A stretch of 64,000 bases of DNA from Trissonchulus latispiculum. Its lineage: Eukaryota > Nematoda > Enoplea > Enoplida > Ironidae. A program made the position numbers and the translations under genes. Below are positions 43,886 to 57,199 of the stretch, one piece after another. How positions within the stretch are numbered: position 1 is the first letter of the stretch; each line of letters begins with the position of its first letter. The stretch is from the NCBI GenBank assembly GCA_030248195.1, contig JASAND010030899.1, forward strand, positions 1 to 64,000. Reading direction: 5' to 3'. Under the pieces are notes generated by a model. The model ran no database searches. It was not told the origin of the DNA and saw only the letters and a list, made by a program, of their open reading frames with translations.

Positions 43886-45070
43886 CACCCGGAATTGTCG
43901 AAGCTGTGTATCGTTCTTTCTTAATAAAGTTGAGAAAATTTTCAAATTTTTACCAAAATCTCCTGTGGAAACTTCAATTCTTTAACACCAAAGGTTGAGA
44001 ATGTTCAGATTTTAACCAAAACCCTGTAAAAGCACCTTAATTCTTTAATACTAAAACTTGATGTTTTTCAAAAAATATGGGATACAAACCAGTTTTCAGA
44101 GCACTTTTCCACAAAAAACTAGCGTAATTGCTTAAAACATTTTCCACTGGAAAAATTTCCAGGGGAAGCAACAAGGCTTGGGAGGGCTTCCACTCAGGCC
44201 CCCTGTATCTACCCCTATACGATAGCGCAGCAGCATACTGTATACGTGGTGTTACGCTCTGCGCCTATTTGGGTTTATGTGTTATGGTATATATATAGTG
44301 TTTGCATATATAGTTAAAGCTATATGTGACACTCATATTATTTTAAAGAATTCAATAGCGCCGCAGGCGAAAATGTTTAAGAAAAATGCTGGTTAGAAGA
44401 GAATTGCAACATTTCAAAACGGTTTATACTAATTTGAAAAATTTTGGAAATTTCATCGAAAGTCTAACGTTGGTTTCGGTTCTGATTACTTTGTGAACAA
44501 CCGTCACCAGAACAGGCATGTGCAGGAGGGGAAATTGGGGGGGGGCGGCCAAATGCACCCAAAAACCCGGAGTTTTCCTTTTGTTTCGGCCAAAAAAAGG
44601 GGAACATACGTGCGCAAGGGGTGTACTGACGGTGTACCAGGTACACCCAAATTTCCAGGGGGACCGCGCAGTGCGCAAGCAAAATCAGGTGTACCGCGCA
44701 GCGCGAGCGAAGCGAACGCTATTTATAACGCCAAAATTACGCAAATCAGCGTGAACTATATTCAGTAAAACAGCTCTAAAAAAGTTTTGAAGAGCTTCGA
44801 AAGCAGATTAATTAAAATTTGTTATATGAATGAAAAACGAGTGAGAAATTCAACATATTTGCGAATACTTTGAAAATGTCGCGACCCCTTTTGCGTGTTT
44901 TACCGCTCTCGCTTCTCCACGTCGCCCGAACCCCTCCCCCCCCCCCCCCGTTGTGCGAAGGGGCACCGCGCACACTGATTTCTGGTACACCTAGTGAAGA
45001 GTGACCTTGCCCATGTATGAAGGGGAAACTCGGATTCTGGTGAAGGGTGAGGGACCCCTCTGCGGATGCT
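43886..45070. other. Repeat debris before a (TA)n tract: no gene
   Basis: 44500-44720 has G-runs and GCGCAGYGCG words. 44930-44949 is a C-run. No supported boundaries. Confidence 0.3.
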
Positions 45071-45077
45071 GAGCACC

Positions 45078-45184
<107 letters not shown>

Positions 45185-45475
45185 TGGCGCAGCCAGAACT
45201 TTGTGACGGGGCATGCGGACCAGAGTTTTTGAAAATCAATTTCTCTCCACTAAAGTGGTTTTGCTGGGCTTTCATTTACTACTGGAGGGGGCATAAACGA
45301 CCTTGCCCCGCCAAAAAACTGGGTGGCCCTAGTGGTACCAATTACGTATTATATACCAAATTTTGCGGTGAAGAAAATCGCTCAGAAGGCCATCCTTTCA
45401 AAAATATCAAAAACTTTCCCAGTTTGCGTTTTTATATAACACTAACTAAAAATAACTTGCTCAGTGAATCCTTAA

Positions 45476-46492
45476 GGTGCTGGTTTCCTTTCGGGTATTT
45501 TTGACTCCTACGGATTTAATCCTTTACGCAAGGGGCTAAAACTTACGAAATAACCTATTTCCGTGCTCTTTAACATTTTAGGACCAGTCCCGTATTCTTA
45601 GGCCAAAAGATAAGAAAGTTTTGGTTTTTGGCCTTAAGCTCCCAGTAGGTAGACAAGACACGGGATTGGTTGGTATGGCTAAAAAGAGGACTCGAAAATG
45701 AACATTTTTGCTCTTACAACCTTTGAGCTATTTACAGTGGTTAAGTCAGTATAAGCAAAAAACTGTTTTTAGGGTCAAAAAAATGGCCATTTTCGAGGAA
45801 ATCAGTTTTTTCAAAATTACTGCCACATGTTAAGGACAAAATTGGCTTAGTTATACTCAATCGATACATCGTCCAATTGCACATTTTATGAATGCCTATT
45901 AGCCGGACTTTATTGCTTTCAGCTAAAGATTTGGCCGAAAAACCATTTTGGCAAAACTGCGATTATTTTGTTTCGAACATCGATTTCTCAAAAATACTCG
46001 ACGGATTCCGGAGATTTTCGGCAGAATCGAAATTCGCACTTCTGGGGAGGGACGTTTTTCTTGGTTTGGGCTAAAACATATTGAGTAATGAGTAGCAAGA
46101 AAACTCAATGCAAAGTTGCGAAATTTCGTGTTACTGTGCATTTGGCCGATTTTCTCGACCATTAAGACCTGCTGAGCCAAATCCAAAAAAAACGTCCCTC
46201 GGCCCATATGTCCTTCATATCGTGGCACAAAAAGAACTTTTGGCCGATTCTTCAGTTTTGAGAAATCGATGTTCAAAAACTTTTGGTCTATATTCATCCT
46301 GTTAGATGTCAGCGTGTCAGAAAATTTCTGCTATTTTGTTGCTAATTTTGCCAGTTCTGTAAGCTCATGTGAATGTACAGATAATAGGCTTTAAAACGAT
46401 GTATAAAGCTCTTTGCAACTCCCAAAATTGCGAAAGTTATAGCGTTTCAAAAAAATCACCACAAAAGCACTGCACAAAAGGATACCACCACC
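45476..46492. mobile_element. TTAA-flanked 1-kb element, third copy
   Basis: Begins GGTGCTGGTTTCCTTTCGGG and ends GGATACCACCACC, with TTAA at 45472-45475 and 46493-46496. It is only distantly similar inside to the 13136 and 38980 copies, but close to 42770-43885. Confidence 0.75.
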
Positions 46493-46537
46493 TTAAGCAA
46501 TGTATTAAGCTTAGCAAGCAGATGGTTGTATTCGAAT

Positions 46538-46772
46538 CAGGGTATTTTTACAGGGGGGCCCGACCTCCGAAATTGACCTTCCTCGAAACCTGTCTCCCCC
46601 GGGTTTTTGGGCTTCCCCGTTAATGAGGTCTATATTTTGCCAAACGTGGGTAAATTTTCAACAATTTTCCGGCTTCGCCGGACATTTTTTTTAAAAATGG
46701 CTATTATTTTTAGCCTAAGTAATTCTGCAAAAATCTCCCCCCCCCCCCCGCGAAAACCCCCTAAAAATACCT
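46538..46772. mobile_element. Diverged CAGGGTATTTTTA MITE
   Basis: Left CAGGGTATTTTTA and right CTAAAAATACCTT with the GAAATTGACCTTCC and CGGCTTCGCCGG words of the 9560 and 17633 copies. No 5-bp duplication survives. Confidence 0.6.
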
Positions 46773-47419
46773 TCTTCCTGTTCCTGGGCCAATCCTGGGA
46801 CGGCTAGAGCCGGCCCACATTAAAAAAATACCTTGAGAATAAAGACCTTGAGAATAATGACTCAAGCAATAAATGTCCAGAATATCGGGCAGTTTGGTTG
46901 AGTTGAGAAAGTTGAGCAGCAGTTGAGAAAATTAAACAGCAATTGAGCAATGATCATTGCAATAAGACTGGGATCCGGGGGCGGTAGCCCCCAACTAAAG
47001 GTATATAAAGCTTTTAGAATATGAAACGCTTTAAACCTATTTTAGAGCACTTTTTGCAAAATTTTCCGCAAATATTTATTGTGTAAATTTGTGAAAAATT
47101 TTATTTTACATAAAAATCCTCCACCAATCTGAAGACAAATAGAAAAATTAAAAAATTAGTGCCTTCGGGGAGACGCTTCTAATCTAGCTTCTTCTAATCG
47201 AAGCGAACGAAAGCGAACTTCTAATCTAGCTTACGTCACCTGTGAACTTAACGTGCTGGTTTTGGTATTTGCAGCAAAATTTGAAAGACTTAAGTTACCA
47301 AATTTCTAGAGTTCAAAGATAATTATATATTATGCATATTATTTTAAAGCTTAGAATGTGCTTGTTACAACTTGCCATAACGCAGCTGTCTCAATTCAAC
47401 TGTTCGACTTGGACATGTA

Positions 47420-49030
47420 CAGCCATGGGCTGAAAAACCCAACCCCTTTTTTGGGTGAAAAACCAATCCACCTCCTGGGTCATGGGTTGGAGCTATGAGC
47501 TCCAAAACATATAGAGGTCGGGGAAAAAACCAAGGTAGTCACTTTTTGGATTCTGCAGAATCCGGCTATAAATTGTTTTCTTATCAAGCCCTGTCTAGAC
47601 TGTCATTTTGGTATATAAATCGCCTCTCTAGGTCCTGTCGTTAATTAGTAATTATATAACGGTTAATTAGCCGGGGTAAAAAACCAATGGCGGGAGAAAA
47701 CCAACCGATGGGGGAAAACCAACCCAAATATTCGGGCAGGGTAACTCATATTAACGATTCTATGCATGCGACAGGTAAAATCGGCGTCGCTGACTTCATA
47801 TCTGCAGTTATTTTTGCGATATTCCTTAAAATAAGTGAGAAAATCAAACATCAAAATTTGCAGCATCAACTGGCTAGGTTTCATCAAATTTGCTTGATTT
47901 TTGCTTGCATGCTTGAACATCAAAGTTTCTATGTTAAAATGCAAAAATTGATGACATGCAAAAATGAAATAAAATAAAATATATGTTATTTCAGTGTTTT
48001 TTCGCGTATTTCTTTGTCCCAAAGCACTTTTTGACCACTTTAGCTGAGCCAAACAGTCGATCCGCCGAAATGAGGTTTTTACCGGCTAGCACAAAATTGT
48101 CTAGTCCAAATGCAATTTTGAGCTGTTCACGTGAAAGAACGCATTAAACTTGCTATGTGAATGGCTTCTGAGCAACTAATAACCATTTTTTTGGTTTTTC
48201 CCACCCCTGGGTTTTATTTTCCCATTTTTTAAAATTCTGCTGGCAGCTTGCCAAGCGTCGCAGGAAGACGAGACCGACATTTTTGGAAAGAGCACATGTT
48301 GTTCTCATAGAAACTAAAAGTTATTATCTACAGAAAATTTTCTACAGGCCTTCAAAAATAGGCAAATTTTGCATTTTGGGGGGGGTCGAAAATGCCAAAA
48401 TTTTCAAAATGTTAAAAAATGCTCAAAAGTGGTCCGATTTTACTCAAATTTCATGTGGTAGGTGGGATGGACCCTGCAAACTTGCACGCCAAATTTGAGC
48501 CCGCTAGCTCATCCCCATCGCCCAAACGGGGGGTTGGTTTTTTCCCCACCACTTGCGGGTTGGTTTTTTCCCCGACTTGTAATCTCCAATGTAACTTTTG
48601 ACTGGTTGGGCTAGAAAAGTTTTGCAAATATCTTCAATGATGGCAACTCTTCCTCTTTGCACACAGCAAAAATTAGACAGATCCGATGCACCGTTAGTCT
48701 GGTACATTTGCACTGCACTGCACGTTAGTCTCTCAAAAAAGCTACTTAGATCGGTTTTTTTGGTTTGTACTAACTAAAAAAGGGCTGAATTCTACACAGA
48801 AAGTGTCAGAATTGCGCTACGACAATTTTTAAGATCTGTAAGGGTGGGTTTATTTTCTCCCCATTTGGGTTTTTTCCCCGCTATATATACTTTTTGCATT
48901 ATATATACCGGTCTAACGGTACAACCTACAGAAGTGCTAAAGAAAGCTAGGCTTAAAAGAAAGTTCGGCAGAAGTTCGAAAGAAAGAACGGCAAGTACGA
49001 TGGTAAATAAAGTTCATAGCTAGCCCTATA
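47420..49030. repeat. Large GGTTTTTTCCC-box repeat, copy 2
   Basis: Same order and orientation as 7650-9260, with small differences. Box pairs lie near 47685-47725 (A-rich form) and 48195-48225, 48535-48572 and 48845-48885 (T-rich form). A block at about 48575-48710 is absent from the 7650-9260 copy and matches 12170-12300 inverted. Confidence 0.7.
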
Positions 49031-49825
49031 ATAAAAAAAGTTCCAGCCAAAATCCGAATTGAACATGCATTTCTCAAAGAGTAGGAAATCAAAGAAAAAG
49101 CGACCAGGTCAGAGTTCAAAACAAACGTTTACCGGAGGACTATTCTGGGTTTATTTTAGGCGAAAAAGTGGGGGGAGCCCTCACTAGAGGGGGGAGGTCG
49201 AAAAATGAGGGAGGGAATAAATAGTTTAAAACTTCCAAGTTACAGTAAAAAATAGCCTGTTTTCTACACATACTGCTATAACTATGCTAAAAAGTGCTCA
49301 AAAATTGAGTTTAGGTACCAAAATAGCCGATTTTTGACCAAAAAATTCCGCCGAAGCCGAAAAGGTTTTGAAAAGAGTGAGTGAGGTGGGGGGACCCAAA
49401 AAGTGGGGTACCCCCCGCCCCTCCGGTAAAGTATACCCAGCTATTTTTTTCGGAATTTCTCATGAAGAAACAAGCTCGCCTCAATATTTTGAGAAAACAT
49501 GTGTGCTACACGGTGGGAGTCAGAAATATACGTATATATATATATATGTCGACAAGTTCGCAAACAGCAACAAAGTCGAAAAATTGTGCTTGAATAAATT
49601 TGGACACGTCTTGACTGTTGATGTTAGAAGTAGATTTGCTTGAAGATACTTACACCAGTACGTATATACTGTTTTCGTACATTCAAGTTACGAATAAATT
49701 TAATTAGCAGCGAAGTCGCGAAATTTTTGTTTCCAGTTAGCTTTACTTTCGTCGGTAACTTTTCTTATTTCCGAATCCTGACGGGGCATGCGGCCGCATG
49801 CCCCGCATGCCCCCTGGCTGCGCCC

Positions 49826-49947
<122 letters not shown>

Positions 49948-49962
49948 TACATATATATGTAG

Positions 49963-50755
49963 TAGTAATTTCTGTATTCAGTAAATACTGCATTTACTGG
50001 CCGATTTCAGTAAATATATACGGTGTTTTAGTACGAATGGTATTATCTTTAAACTTCCTATCTTTTTTTACCATTTTTACTGAAATTCGTCCATTAAATA
50101 CAGTTTTTTCTAGTAAATTCTGTATTTTGTATTTTATCTTGTTTGTCTACCTTTGTCTTTGTGTGTCGCTAAGAAACCAAAGGACATGCCGACCATATTT
50201 AAAGTCCAAGGATATCAATCACATATCACAATATATACAAAGGGGGTGCATGTTTAGCAGTTTATGAAACAAAAAATAGTTTAATGTGATATATACAGTT
50301 AACACATTAAAAGGAGTTTCGCTTACATCTTAATTAAAGATACACTATAAGTTTAGAAAATGCTATTAGTGTATTTTTCTGAGTCTGAAAAAGCAAGTTT
50401 AAGTAAGTAATGAATTTTTAATTAATCTTAATTCATTATGAATTACATGTGTATATCCATTTTGATTTTAAAACCTGTTAAAATTAAATCAACTTTTTAA
50501 ACTAATGTTTTTAACTTCTGAACTATATTTTCATGAACCCCCTTTGTACATATATAGTTACTATGCATGACCTATCTTTTGACTTTAAATATGAGGTCGG
50601 CATGCGCTTTGTTTACCCAGCCACACATAAAGACAAAGGCGTTTAAGATAAAATACAGAATTCACTAGAAAACGCAGTATTTACTGGACGAGTTTCGGTA
50701 AAAATTGTATTTACGTGTAATGATAGGAAGTTTAACCATTCTACCATTTTATGCC
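49963..50755. repeat. Foldback (about 190-bp arms)
   Basis: Arm 49990-50250 (AAACTTCCTAT, AAATACAG, GTCTTTGTGTGTCGCTAAG, CATGCCGACCATATTTAAAGTC) is inverted at 50530-50755. The middle of about 280 bp is AT-rich. Long-arm, unique-middle design as at 16627, 22274 and 32086. Confidence 0.8.
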
Positions 50756-50867
50756 ATTCTTAGTAAAGTCTAACCAAAAAGTCTTGGAACCCAAATGTGA
50801 GCGACTGTCCTGAGTTTTCATTTGAAGGTAGTCTATATAATGTATAGTGTTGTGCGCTGAACCAGTT

Positions 50868-50941
50868 GCCCGCTCCGGAGCTCCGGCCGGAGCGGGCAGT
50901 CGGAGCACCGGAGCTCCGGAGCTCCGCGGAGCTCCGACTGT
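50868..50941. repeat. GC-rich palindromic cluster of GGAGCTCC
   Basis: GCTCCGGAGCTCCGGCCGGAGC followed by overlapping GGAGCTCCGGAGCTCCGCGG palindromes. Its base composition is unlike the AT-rich surroundings. Possibly the core of a small MITE (a TAGTGTTGTGCGC word lies at 50846). Confidence 0.7.
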
Positions 50942-52701
50942 TTGTGAAGACGTAAAAATTTTGTTTTAAGCTAAGCAAATTATTTTTGCAATGAAAAGTA
51001 CGTCTACTCACTGTTTACTACTCATATATATAGCGCTTCGCATTTTTATGTTCAGAATCTGATTATTTTGCTATATATACACATTTGTTCTATTTGCTAG
51101 CATGTATTTTTGATCTGAAATGAGTTCAGATTTCGACAACTTTTCACAGAACTCCTGGCTGTTTCATTATGCATTATGTTGCGTTTACATAAAAGCCAAT
51201 GTTAGTTTACTGCCGTTTAGTTCTGTCTCACTTTTTCAAGATTTGCTAAGTTTAAATTTCATAGATTAGGACTCTATAAAGTTCGTTACGAGAATTTCGT
51301 CAAAAATTAAATGTTTGAACCCATGATGATCTATGGCAAATTTAACAAACGTGGACCAGATTTGCTTTTATCCACTGTTTAACTTTTAAAAAGTATATAA
51401 TCTGTAATCATAAAATAAATTTGAACAAGGACAAATTAGGTCTGAAAAATATTATAAAAGATGTGTGAGATGGAAGCAAAGAAAGCATTTGTAGAGATTT
51501 GTAGATTTGTAGAGATTTGTAGAGAATTGATTTCATCGGAAAAGGGAATAATTGATGGATTAATGGATTAATTAATGGCAATTAATTAAAAACATTGTAT
51601 TGAAACAAGTCTTAGAGGTCGTAGCTTAGAATTATATTTAATATTTCACTTTTATCATCTGAACATCTATTTTGTATTCATATCATCTATTTTGTATTCA
51701 CGATCGAATAGAGCTGGTCCTGCTGCATATTTTTGCTCCTACAATTTTTTCACAAAAATGCACCCAATTTCCCGGAATTTCGGGTTTTCAAAATTTCCGG
51801 ATTTTAAGTTTTCTCCAATACCCACAAGATGGGTATCATTCGATAGCTCTTATCGAGCTGAACAACTTTTGTATAAGATAAACTCTTGAAAATGCAAGTA
51901 ATTACCGGAATTTGATAAAACAGGGTTTTCCGGATTTTAAACATTTTCTCCAATACTCCACAACATGGGTATCATTCGAAAGCTCTTAACGAGCTGAACA
52001 CATCTTGTAACAGAACCAACTCGCAGAGCTAAGCCTATATCTCGGAATTCGCGAAAAACTTCCGAGCTAAAGTGAAATCGAGAATTCGTAAGTTTCGCGA
52101 ATTTGGTGCATTTTCAGACATTGGTTCTATTACAAGATTTGTTCAGCTCATCAAGAGCTTTCGAATGATACCCTGTGAAGTATTTTCTTAAAAAACAAAA
52201 TTTTTATTATCTTGCCTAAAGGCGAGATAGCTGTTATCGTTTCTGATACAAAACGAACGGTGACTCCACGGAGTAAAAATTCTATGCTATGCTCATCATT
52301 GGTCTCAGCAACTGTTTGTGTTTTTATTCGAAGGGGCCCTTCCAGTGATTTTTTGAATAAAAGAAGCCACTTAGCCCAATTTAATTTTTTATTATTTTTA
52401 ATGCAACTGCGCAATGCCATTTTAATCGAATTTATGCAAAGAGGGCTTTTAATTCGATGGGAATTTAGCACTTCATAAATGTTTTCCAATTGCCCCCCTT
52501 GGTTGGAGAAAAATCCTGAAAAGTTTAAAGCTCGCAGATTATGCAAATTAGTTTCGGAACTTTGACGTCAGTCAGTGATTGATCTTGGTTGCAGTAAACT
52601 AGCCTTAACTGTTGTCATAGTGCAAACATTACCTGAACTGGTTTTAACTTCGTACTTCACATGACGCGATGCAAGATCTAATGTTGACATTTAACGATTT
52701 T

Positions 52702-53460
52702 TATACCGCCGGAGGCGGTATACTTGTAATGGGTTGACCCATCTGAATTTATAGGTTCTGCATGTAAATTGCTTGGCGCGAAGGACTTCCGTCCTATCTT
52801 CAACACATGTTCCTGTTACGCAGGTTTTTTGCCCAATAATTTTTCTACGATTTTGCAATGTTTAGAGCATCATTACAGTCAATTTAGTTAATTTTCAACG
52901 CCCTGTAAATTGTTTTGCACACGATCACTCTCTGCCTTTTCTCATATTACCGAAAATCGGGCGTTATTTGCCTGTCACTTGATTGGCAGAGGTTAACTAA
53001 CAGATCAATAAAATAGCTAAAACTGATGTTACAATTTTCGTGTGCAAAGACTGATTTTGCGCTTGCACTGTATTTATTTCATTAGTGTTTGCTTTGCTTC
53101 AGCATTTAGATAAAATAAATTGTTTAAAATAAACATATATAGATAAATGATAACTTTCTCTCTCGCGGTTTACTCGATAAAATCGCCATAGTTAGAGTAG
53201 TGTAGTGGCTAGGGTGTCCGCTTGGCACTGTTCCGGACACAGATCAAATCCTTCTTCCGGTATAATTTTAGTTTTACAATTGGCAGTGGCAAATGGCAAT
53301 AAAACACTCCCATTCTTTTGTCTCAGAAACGGTAAATGTCGGGGAGTTGAAACTAGTCAAAAGCTAACGTCACCGTACACTAGAACAATATGATGAAAAC
53401 AAACAACGTTGAACACATAAATCCCAAACTCTACGGCGGTATTATTCCCCTTTTAAGGGG
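52702..53460 (+). repeat. Interspersed repeat with TATACCGCC palindrome and tRNA-like part
   Basis: 52702-52722 is TATACCGCC-GGA-GGCGGTATA, a perfect 9-bp stem. A related CGGCGGTATTATTCCCC lies at about 53435-53452. Between them, 53198-53252 has a tRNA-like A box (TAGTGTAGTGG) and a weak B box (AGATCAAATCC), suggesting an old SINE. Boundaries uncertain. Confidence 0.45.
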
Positions 53461-54795
53461 TAACTTGTTAACATGCTTCGCTGTGAGCTTCTTTCGTCAT
53501 TAAATGTGATACAGTTCACAGTTACATACATATTTATGATAGATCGTAACTACAGAACTGAAGTGGCAACTTCCCTTGGTTAAACTGGACAAGGTCTTTC
53601 TTGACTGTTATATTCCAAGAATATACAGACTGTTTTGGAAGAAGGTTTTCAGCCTCATAATCGTAAAGTCAATTGAACTTTTATTTCGATTAAATTGTTC
53701 CCTTGCATTTGTTCAAACAACGCATAACTCCCCACTAAAAATTTACTTGTGAGGGAGTTGTGAACGCATCATACGCTAACAATGGCGCCCATTCTTGAGG
53801 GGTCCTGTACCTGTTCTAGATTAATTTTTACTTGCCCTTGTACCTTATTCCAAATATGGGGGAGGGCCCAAGCGGAAAATCTGACTAGAAAAGCTGCAAA
53901 CTATTTTGAAGCCATTTTGAATAGCAAATAGCAGAATTGCAGTTTTTCGTATTTTTCTATGTAGAAATCTTTTCTGAAATTTAACAAATTTTACTTATTT
54001 TCGGTTGAAATTTGCTTCAATTTTTAGTTTGACCTGTCTTTCGTGGCACTGTCCCCTGTCCAATGGCCCTTATTTTGCTAGCCCTTATATCAAACCTCCT
54101 AGCTTTCAGCGGTTTCGGTCGGACCCCCATACCCCCGCCTTATTAGCAGGTGAGAACATTTCTGAGACCGCGATGGTTCTTGAATAAAAGCACATGTTTC
54201 AGACAATTTACTGAGCTTTCTCGGCTGCAGAAGAACTTTGGAGAAGTTGTTAAACTCTAATGAAACTTGCCTCAACGTCGAGATACTGCTCCTTTTAGGA
54301 GCCTACTTGTTAAAATCCGGAAAATCCGGTTTTCTCGAATTCCGAGAATTGTGCACATTTTCAACACTTCATTCTAGTACAAAAGTTGTTCAGCTCGATA
54401 AGAGCTTTCGAATGATATCCATCTTATGGGTATATATTGGGGATAATTTTTAAAATCCGGAAATTTTGAAAACCTGGAATTCCGGAAATTGGGTGTATTT
54501 TCGTGAAAAACCTGTAAGAGCAAAAGTATGCAGCGGGACCAGCTTTATTCGATCGTGAATACAAAATTTTGATTGCGATAAAAATGGGCGAAAAACTAAA
54601 AATTTTAGATTTTCCGTGAATGAAACCCGGAATTCCGGATTTTCGGAATCTAGAATTCCTGTGGATTCTAAATATATATACATTTATATAGGCTACCTTC
54701 AGATGATAACTCAGGACAGCCGCTCACATTTCGGCTCCAAGACTTTTTGGTCAGACTTTAGTAAATACCGTATTTACTGAATACAGAAATTACTG

Positions 54796-55748
54796 CGACA
54801 TATTATATATATAATATTTATGTACATATATATATATACATCCTATATCTACAGCTCAGTTTGTTCATATATGGCTTAGTCTCAAACTGACTGTGTCTGT
54901 TCGTGTGTGGCATATCTGGCAATGTTTGGTCAGAGCCAGAGAAAGAAGGGAACAGGTGGCAACCAAACGGCTGGAATTGGGTTCCGAGATATATAGAAAG
55001 ATAGAACGGGGGGGGGGGAGGGCAGCAGGCTGATATTTATGTATAAGAAGGGGGTAGATATAGGAGGATAGCTTAGTTTCCTAGTCCCCACATTTCACTT
55101 TTAAGTTGAATGTCTTAATTATTATAGCTGGCTTTGTGTATATATGTACGTATATGTAGCTCGTCTATATAACGTACAGTGTTTATATCTGGTGTGGTAA
55201 ATGTGAAATAATTAGTTGTGCGTCAAATATTTTGTACTTTGTTATTAAATATCTGTCAAATAGCATGTCCCCAGTGTGTATTAAAGTCCACATTTTCAGC
55301 TTCCCCCCCCCCGGCTGGTTTTTTCCTCCTGTAAGACTTGTAAGACTTTGTTCTGAAGTGGCACAGCTGTTCAGGCCTGCCTTATTTTCTTATCATTTAG
55401 GCCTAAACATGTATCCTAGTTGAGTAGCTGATAACGCGCTCATGGTAATGGATATGCGAACGGCCTGAGATTTCTCTCTCTCTCTCTCTCTGTAGCTCTC
55501 TTGTTCGCTTCTTGCAGCTTATTAGTCAATTCTGGGGGCAAATTTTGTCCCCATTTATTCCCCTTTCGCATCCATCCCCCCCAGCTTTCATAATGAAGTG
55601 TAGAGCAACCTCTGTGGCAGCTGGTCTCTACTTTTGTCTCTCCTTACCTTAACACTATGATTTAGATCTAAGCTTTTCTCTACAGATGTATCGGACTAGT
55701 ATCTATTTAGCCTAGAATGTGACTCAGGTGCCGTAGCATAGGAGTGAG
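54796..55748. other. No gene recognised
   Basis: AT-rich with a G-run (55009-55019), a C-run (55303-55312) and a (TC)n tract (55472-55491). No coding similarity. Confidence 0.35.
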
Positions 55749-56155
55749 CACTAGCGTAGCCAGAAAAAATCTTCGGGGAGGGGGATGCCAAAATTTGGTG
55801 GGGGTCGGGGGGGGGGCGGAGTCCCCCAGAAGTTGGAAACTGTTTCAAATTAGTAACGTCTGAGGAATTTTTTCAAAGCATTCTTTGAACTAAAGAAGCG
55901 AAATGAGGCTCAGTATGTTTTTATGCACGCAAATGATGCATAAACTGGGCGAATCACACTCAATAGGGTATTTAGAACTCGTTTTTGGCCTTCCAAACCC
56001 ATATTATGATGGTAAATTTAGGTAAATACGCGCCTAAGGCGTAAAAGTTTTTTGAAAAATGGGCGTTTTACACATGGCAGGAAAAAATTCCTGGGGGGCA
56101 GCACAATTTCGGGGGCAATTCCCCCCCATTTCCCCGCCCCCTGGCTACGCGCCTG
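55749..56155. mobile_element. hAT MITE with 8-bp TSD GGAGTGAG
   Basis: 407 bp with ends CACTAGCGTAGCCAG and CTGGCTACGCGCCTG, flanked by GGAGTGAG at 55741-55748 and 56156-56163. G-run and C-run blocks lie inside the ends. Non-coding. Confidence 0.9.
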
Positions 56156-56305
56156 GGAGTGAGTTAAGCGTAAGGGTGTATTTCTGAGGGTCTGGAAGGT
56201 CCGACCGGACCTCTGCCCCACCTCTTGGGTTATGAATATTCCTGATAATAGAAGAAAGAGAGAAAGAAAGTTGTCACTACAGCACCACAGATTCGAAAGA
56301 TTTGG

Positions 56306-56377
56306 GCCTGAGGTGGGGATCGAACCCACAACCTTCGGTTAACTAGTCCGACGCTCTGCCGATTAAGCCATTCAGAC
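56306..56377 (-). tRNA. tRNA-Thr(AGT)-like sequence, probably a SINE head
   Basis: 72 nt that fold as a cloverleaf on the minus strand. The acceptor stem GTCTGAA/CTCAGGC pairs at 6 of 7 positions (one G-T). A box TGGCTTAATCGG. Anticodon arm TCGGA-CTAGTTA-ACCGA has anticodon AGT and one mismatch at the loop edge. T arm GTGGG-TTCGATC-CCCAC is perfect. No T-run terminator follows closely. About 50 nt later comes a TTTCTTTCTCTCTTTC tract, which favours a tRNA-derived SINE or pseudogene over a working tRNA gene. Confidence 0.6.
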
Positions 56378-57163
56378 ACGATAGAACTATGCATTAATTT
56401 TGAATTCGAACTCAAACTGTAGTGATACATTTTTGATGATGATTTTTTATCTTATGCGTTATGTTCTTCTAGTCCTAAATTCATCAAACCGATCTGGTTT
56501 TAGTTCGTGTTTTCGGCAATTTTGGTTACGATTTTGTTTTCCAAGCAACAAATTTATCGGACAGTAACATGGAACCGAAAAGTGCTTTAAAGTTGATTCT
56601 TGTGAGGATTTTCTGCGACGTTATAGCTTCAATAGCCTTTGTCCGAATTTGGCCATGCTTTCAAAAATATTGAAAACAGTATATATATACCTCAAATTCA
56701 TGTATAATACTTATATGAGTTTTCCATGTATATATGTACAGGTTCGGTAATTTTTATATGGCTGTAGTCTTAACAAATTTTCATCGTTTCCATTATATAA
56801 TAGTTAGAAAAACGGTTGAAATTAAAATTTTGTAACCTGACTAAACTGAGCGGGCTGACGTTTATGCTGAAACTTTTGCCGATTTTTAGAGCGTGATTCA
56901 AACAACGGTTGTTTTTAATCTTGTTTTTTACCTCCTTCGGAATTCGATCCAGCACAGCACCATTCTAGTGACAGCTAGTTTTAAAGCTGTCTTCATGTAA
57001 GAGGATTAGTTTGTACTTAACTCATTAGAGCAATCGAAATTTATACGTATAATCCCTGCACTAAAACTGTTCCCTGGCCGGACCGTTTATTGCACCTGTT
57101 TTGCTAAAAGCTTTCTAGGGGGCTTATTCTCCCCAGACTTTTAACTTGTACTTAAACAGCTAC
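56378..57163. other. Upstream region of the bHLH gene: nothing recognised
   Basis: AT-rich, no repeat pairs, no clear promoter motif. If the acceptor at 57177-57178 ends a cis-spliced intron, this stretch is intron and the promoter lies further upstream. Confidence 0.35.
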
Positions 57164-57199
57164 TTTTCTCTGTTTTAGCTTTGCGTCAATCTGAACATT
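57164..57199 (+). promoter_or_regulatory. 3' splice site upstream of the ATOH8-like start codon
   Basis: A pyrimidine tract ending cttttctctgttttag (AG at 57177-57178) precedes the ATG by 21 nt. In the ATG frame the TAG of the acceptor is the first upstream stop, so coding must begin downstream of it or be joined by splicing. Confidence 0.5.

Larger units (their letters stand above)
49963..54795. repeat. Nested inverted-repeat complex
   Basis: Outer tips GTAGTAATTTCTGTATTCAG (49963) and CTGAATACAGAAATTACTGC (54776-54795) are inverted. Inside lies an inner foldback 49963-50755, then a block at 50763-50840 inverted at 54690-54765 (AGTCTTGGA, GAGCGACTGTCCTGAG). A CCGGAATTTCGGGTTTTCAA / GGGTATCATTCGA block at 51680-52180 is inverted at 54240-54690. 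No gene seen. Confidence 0.7.
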
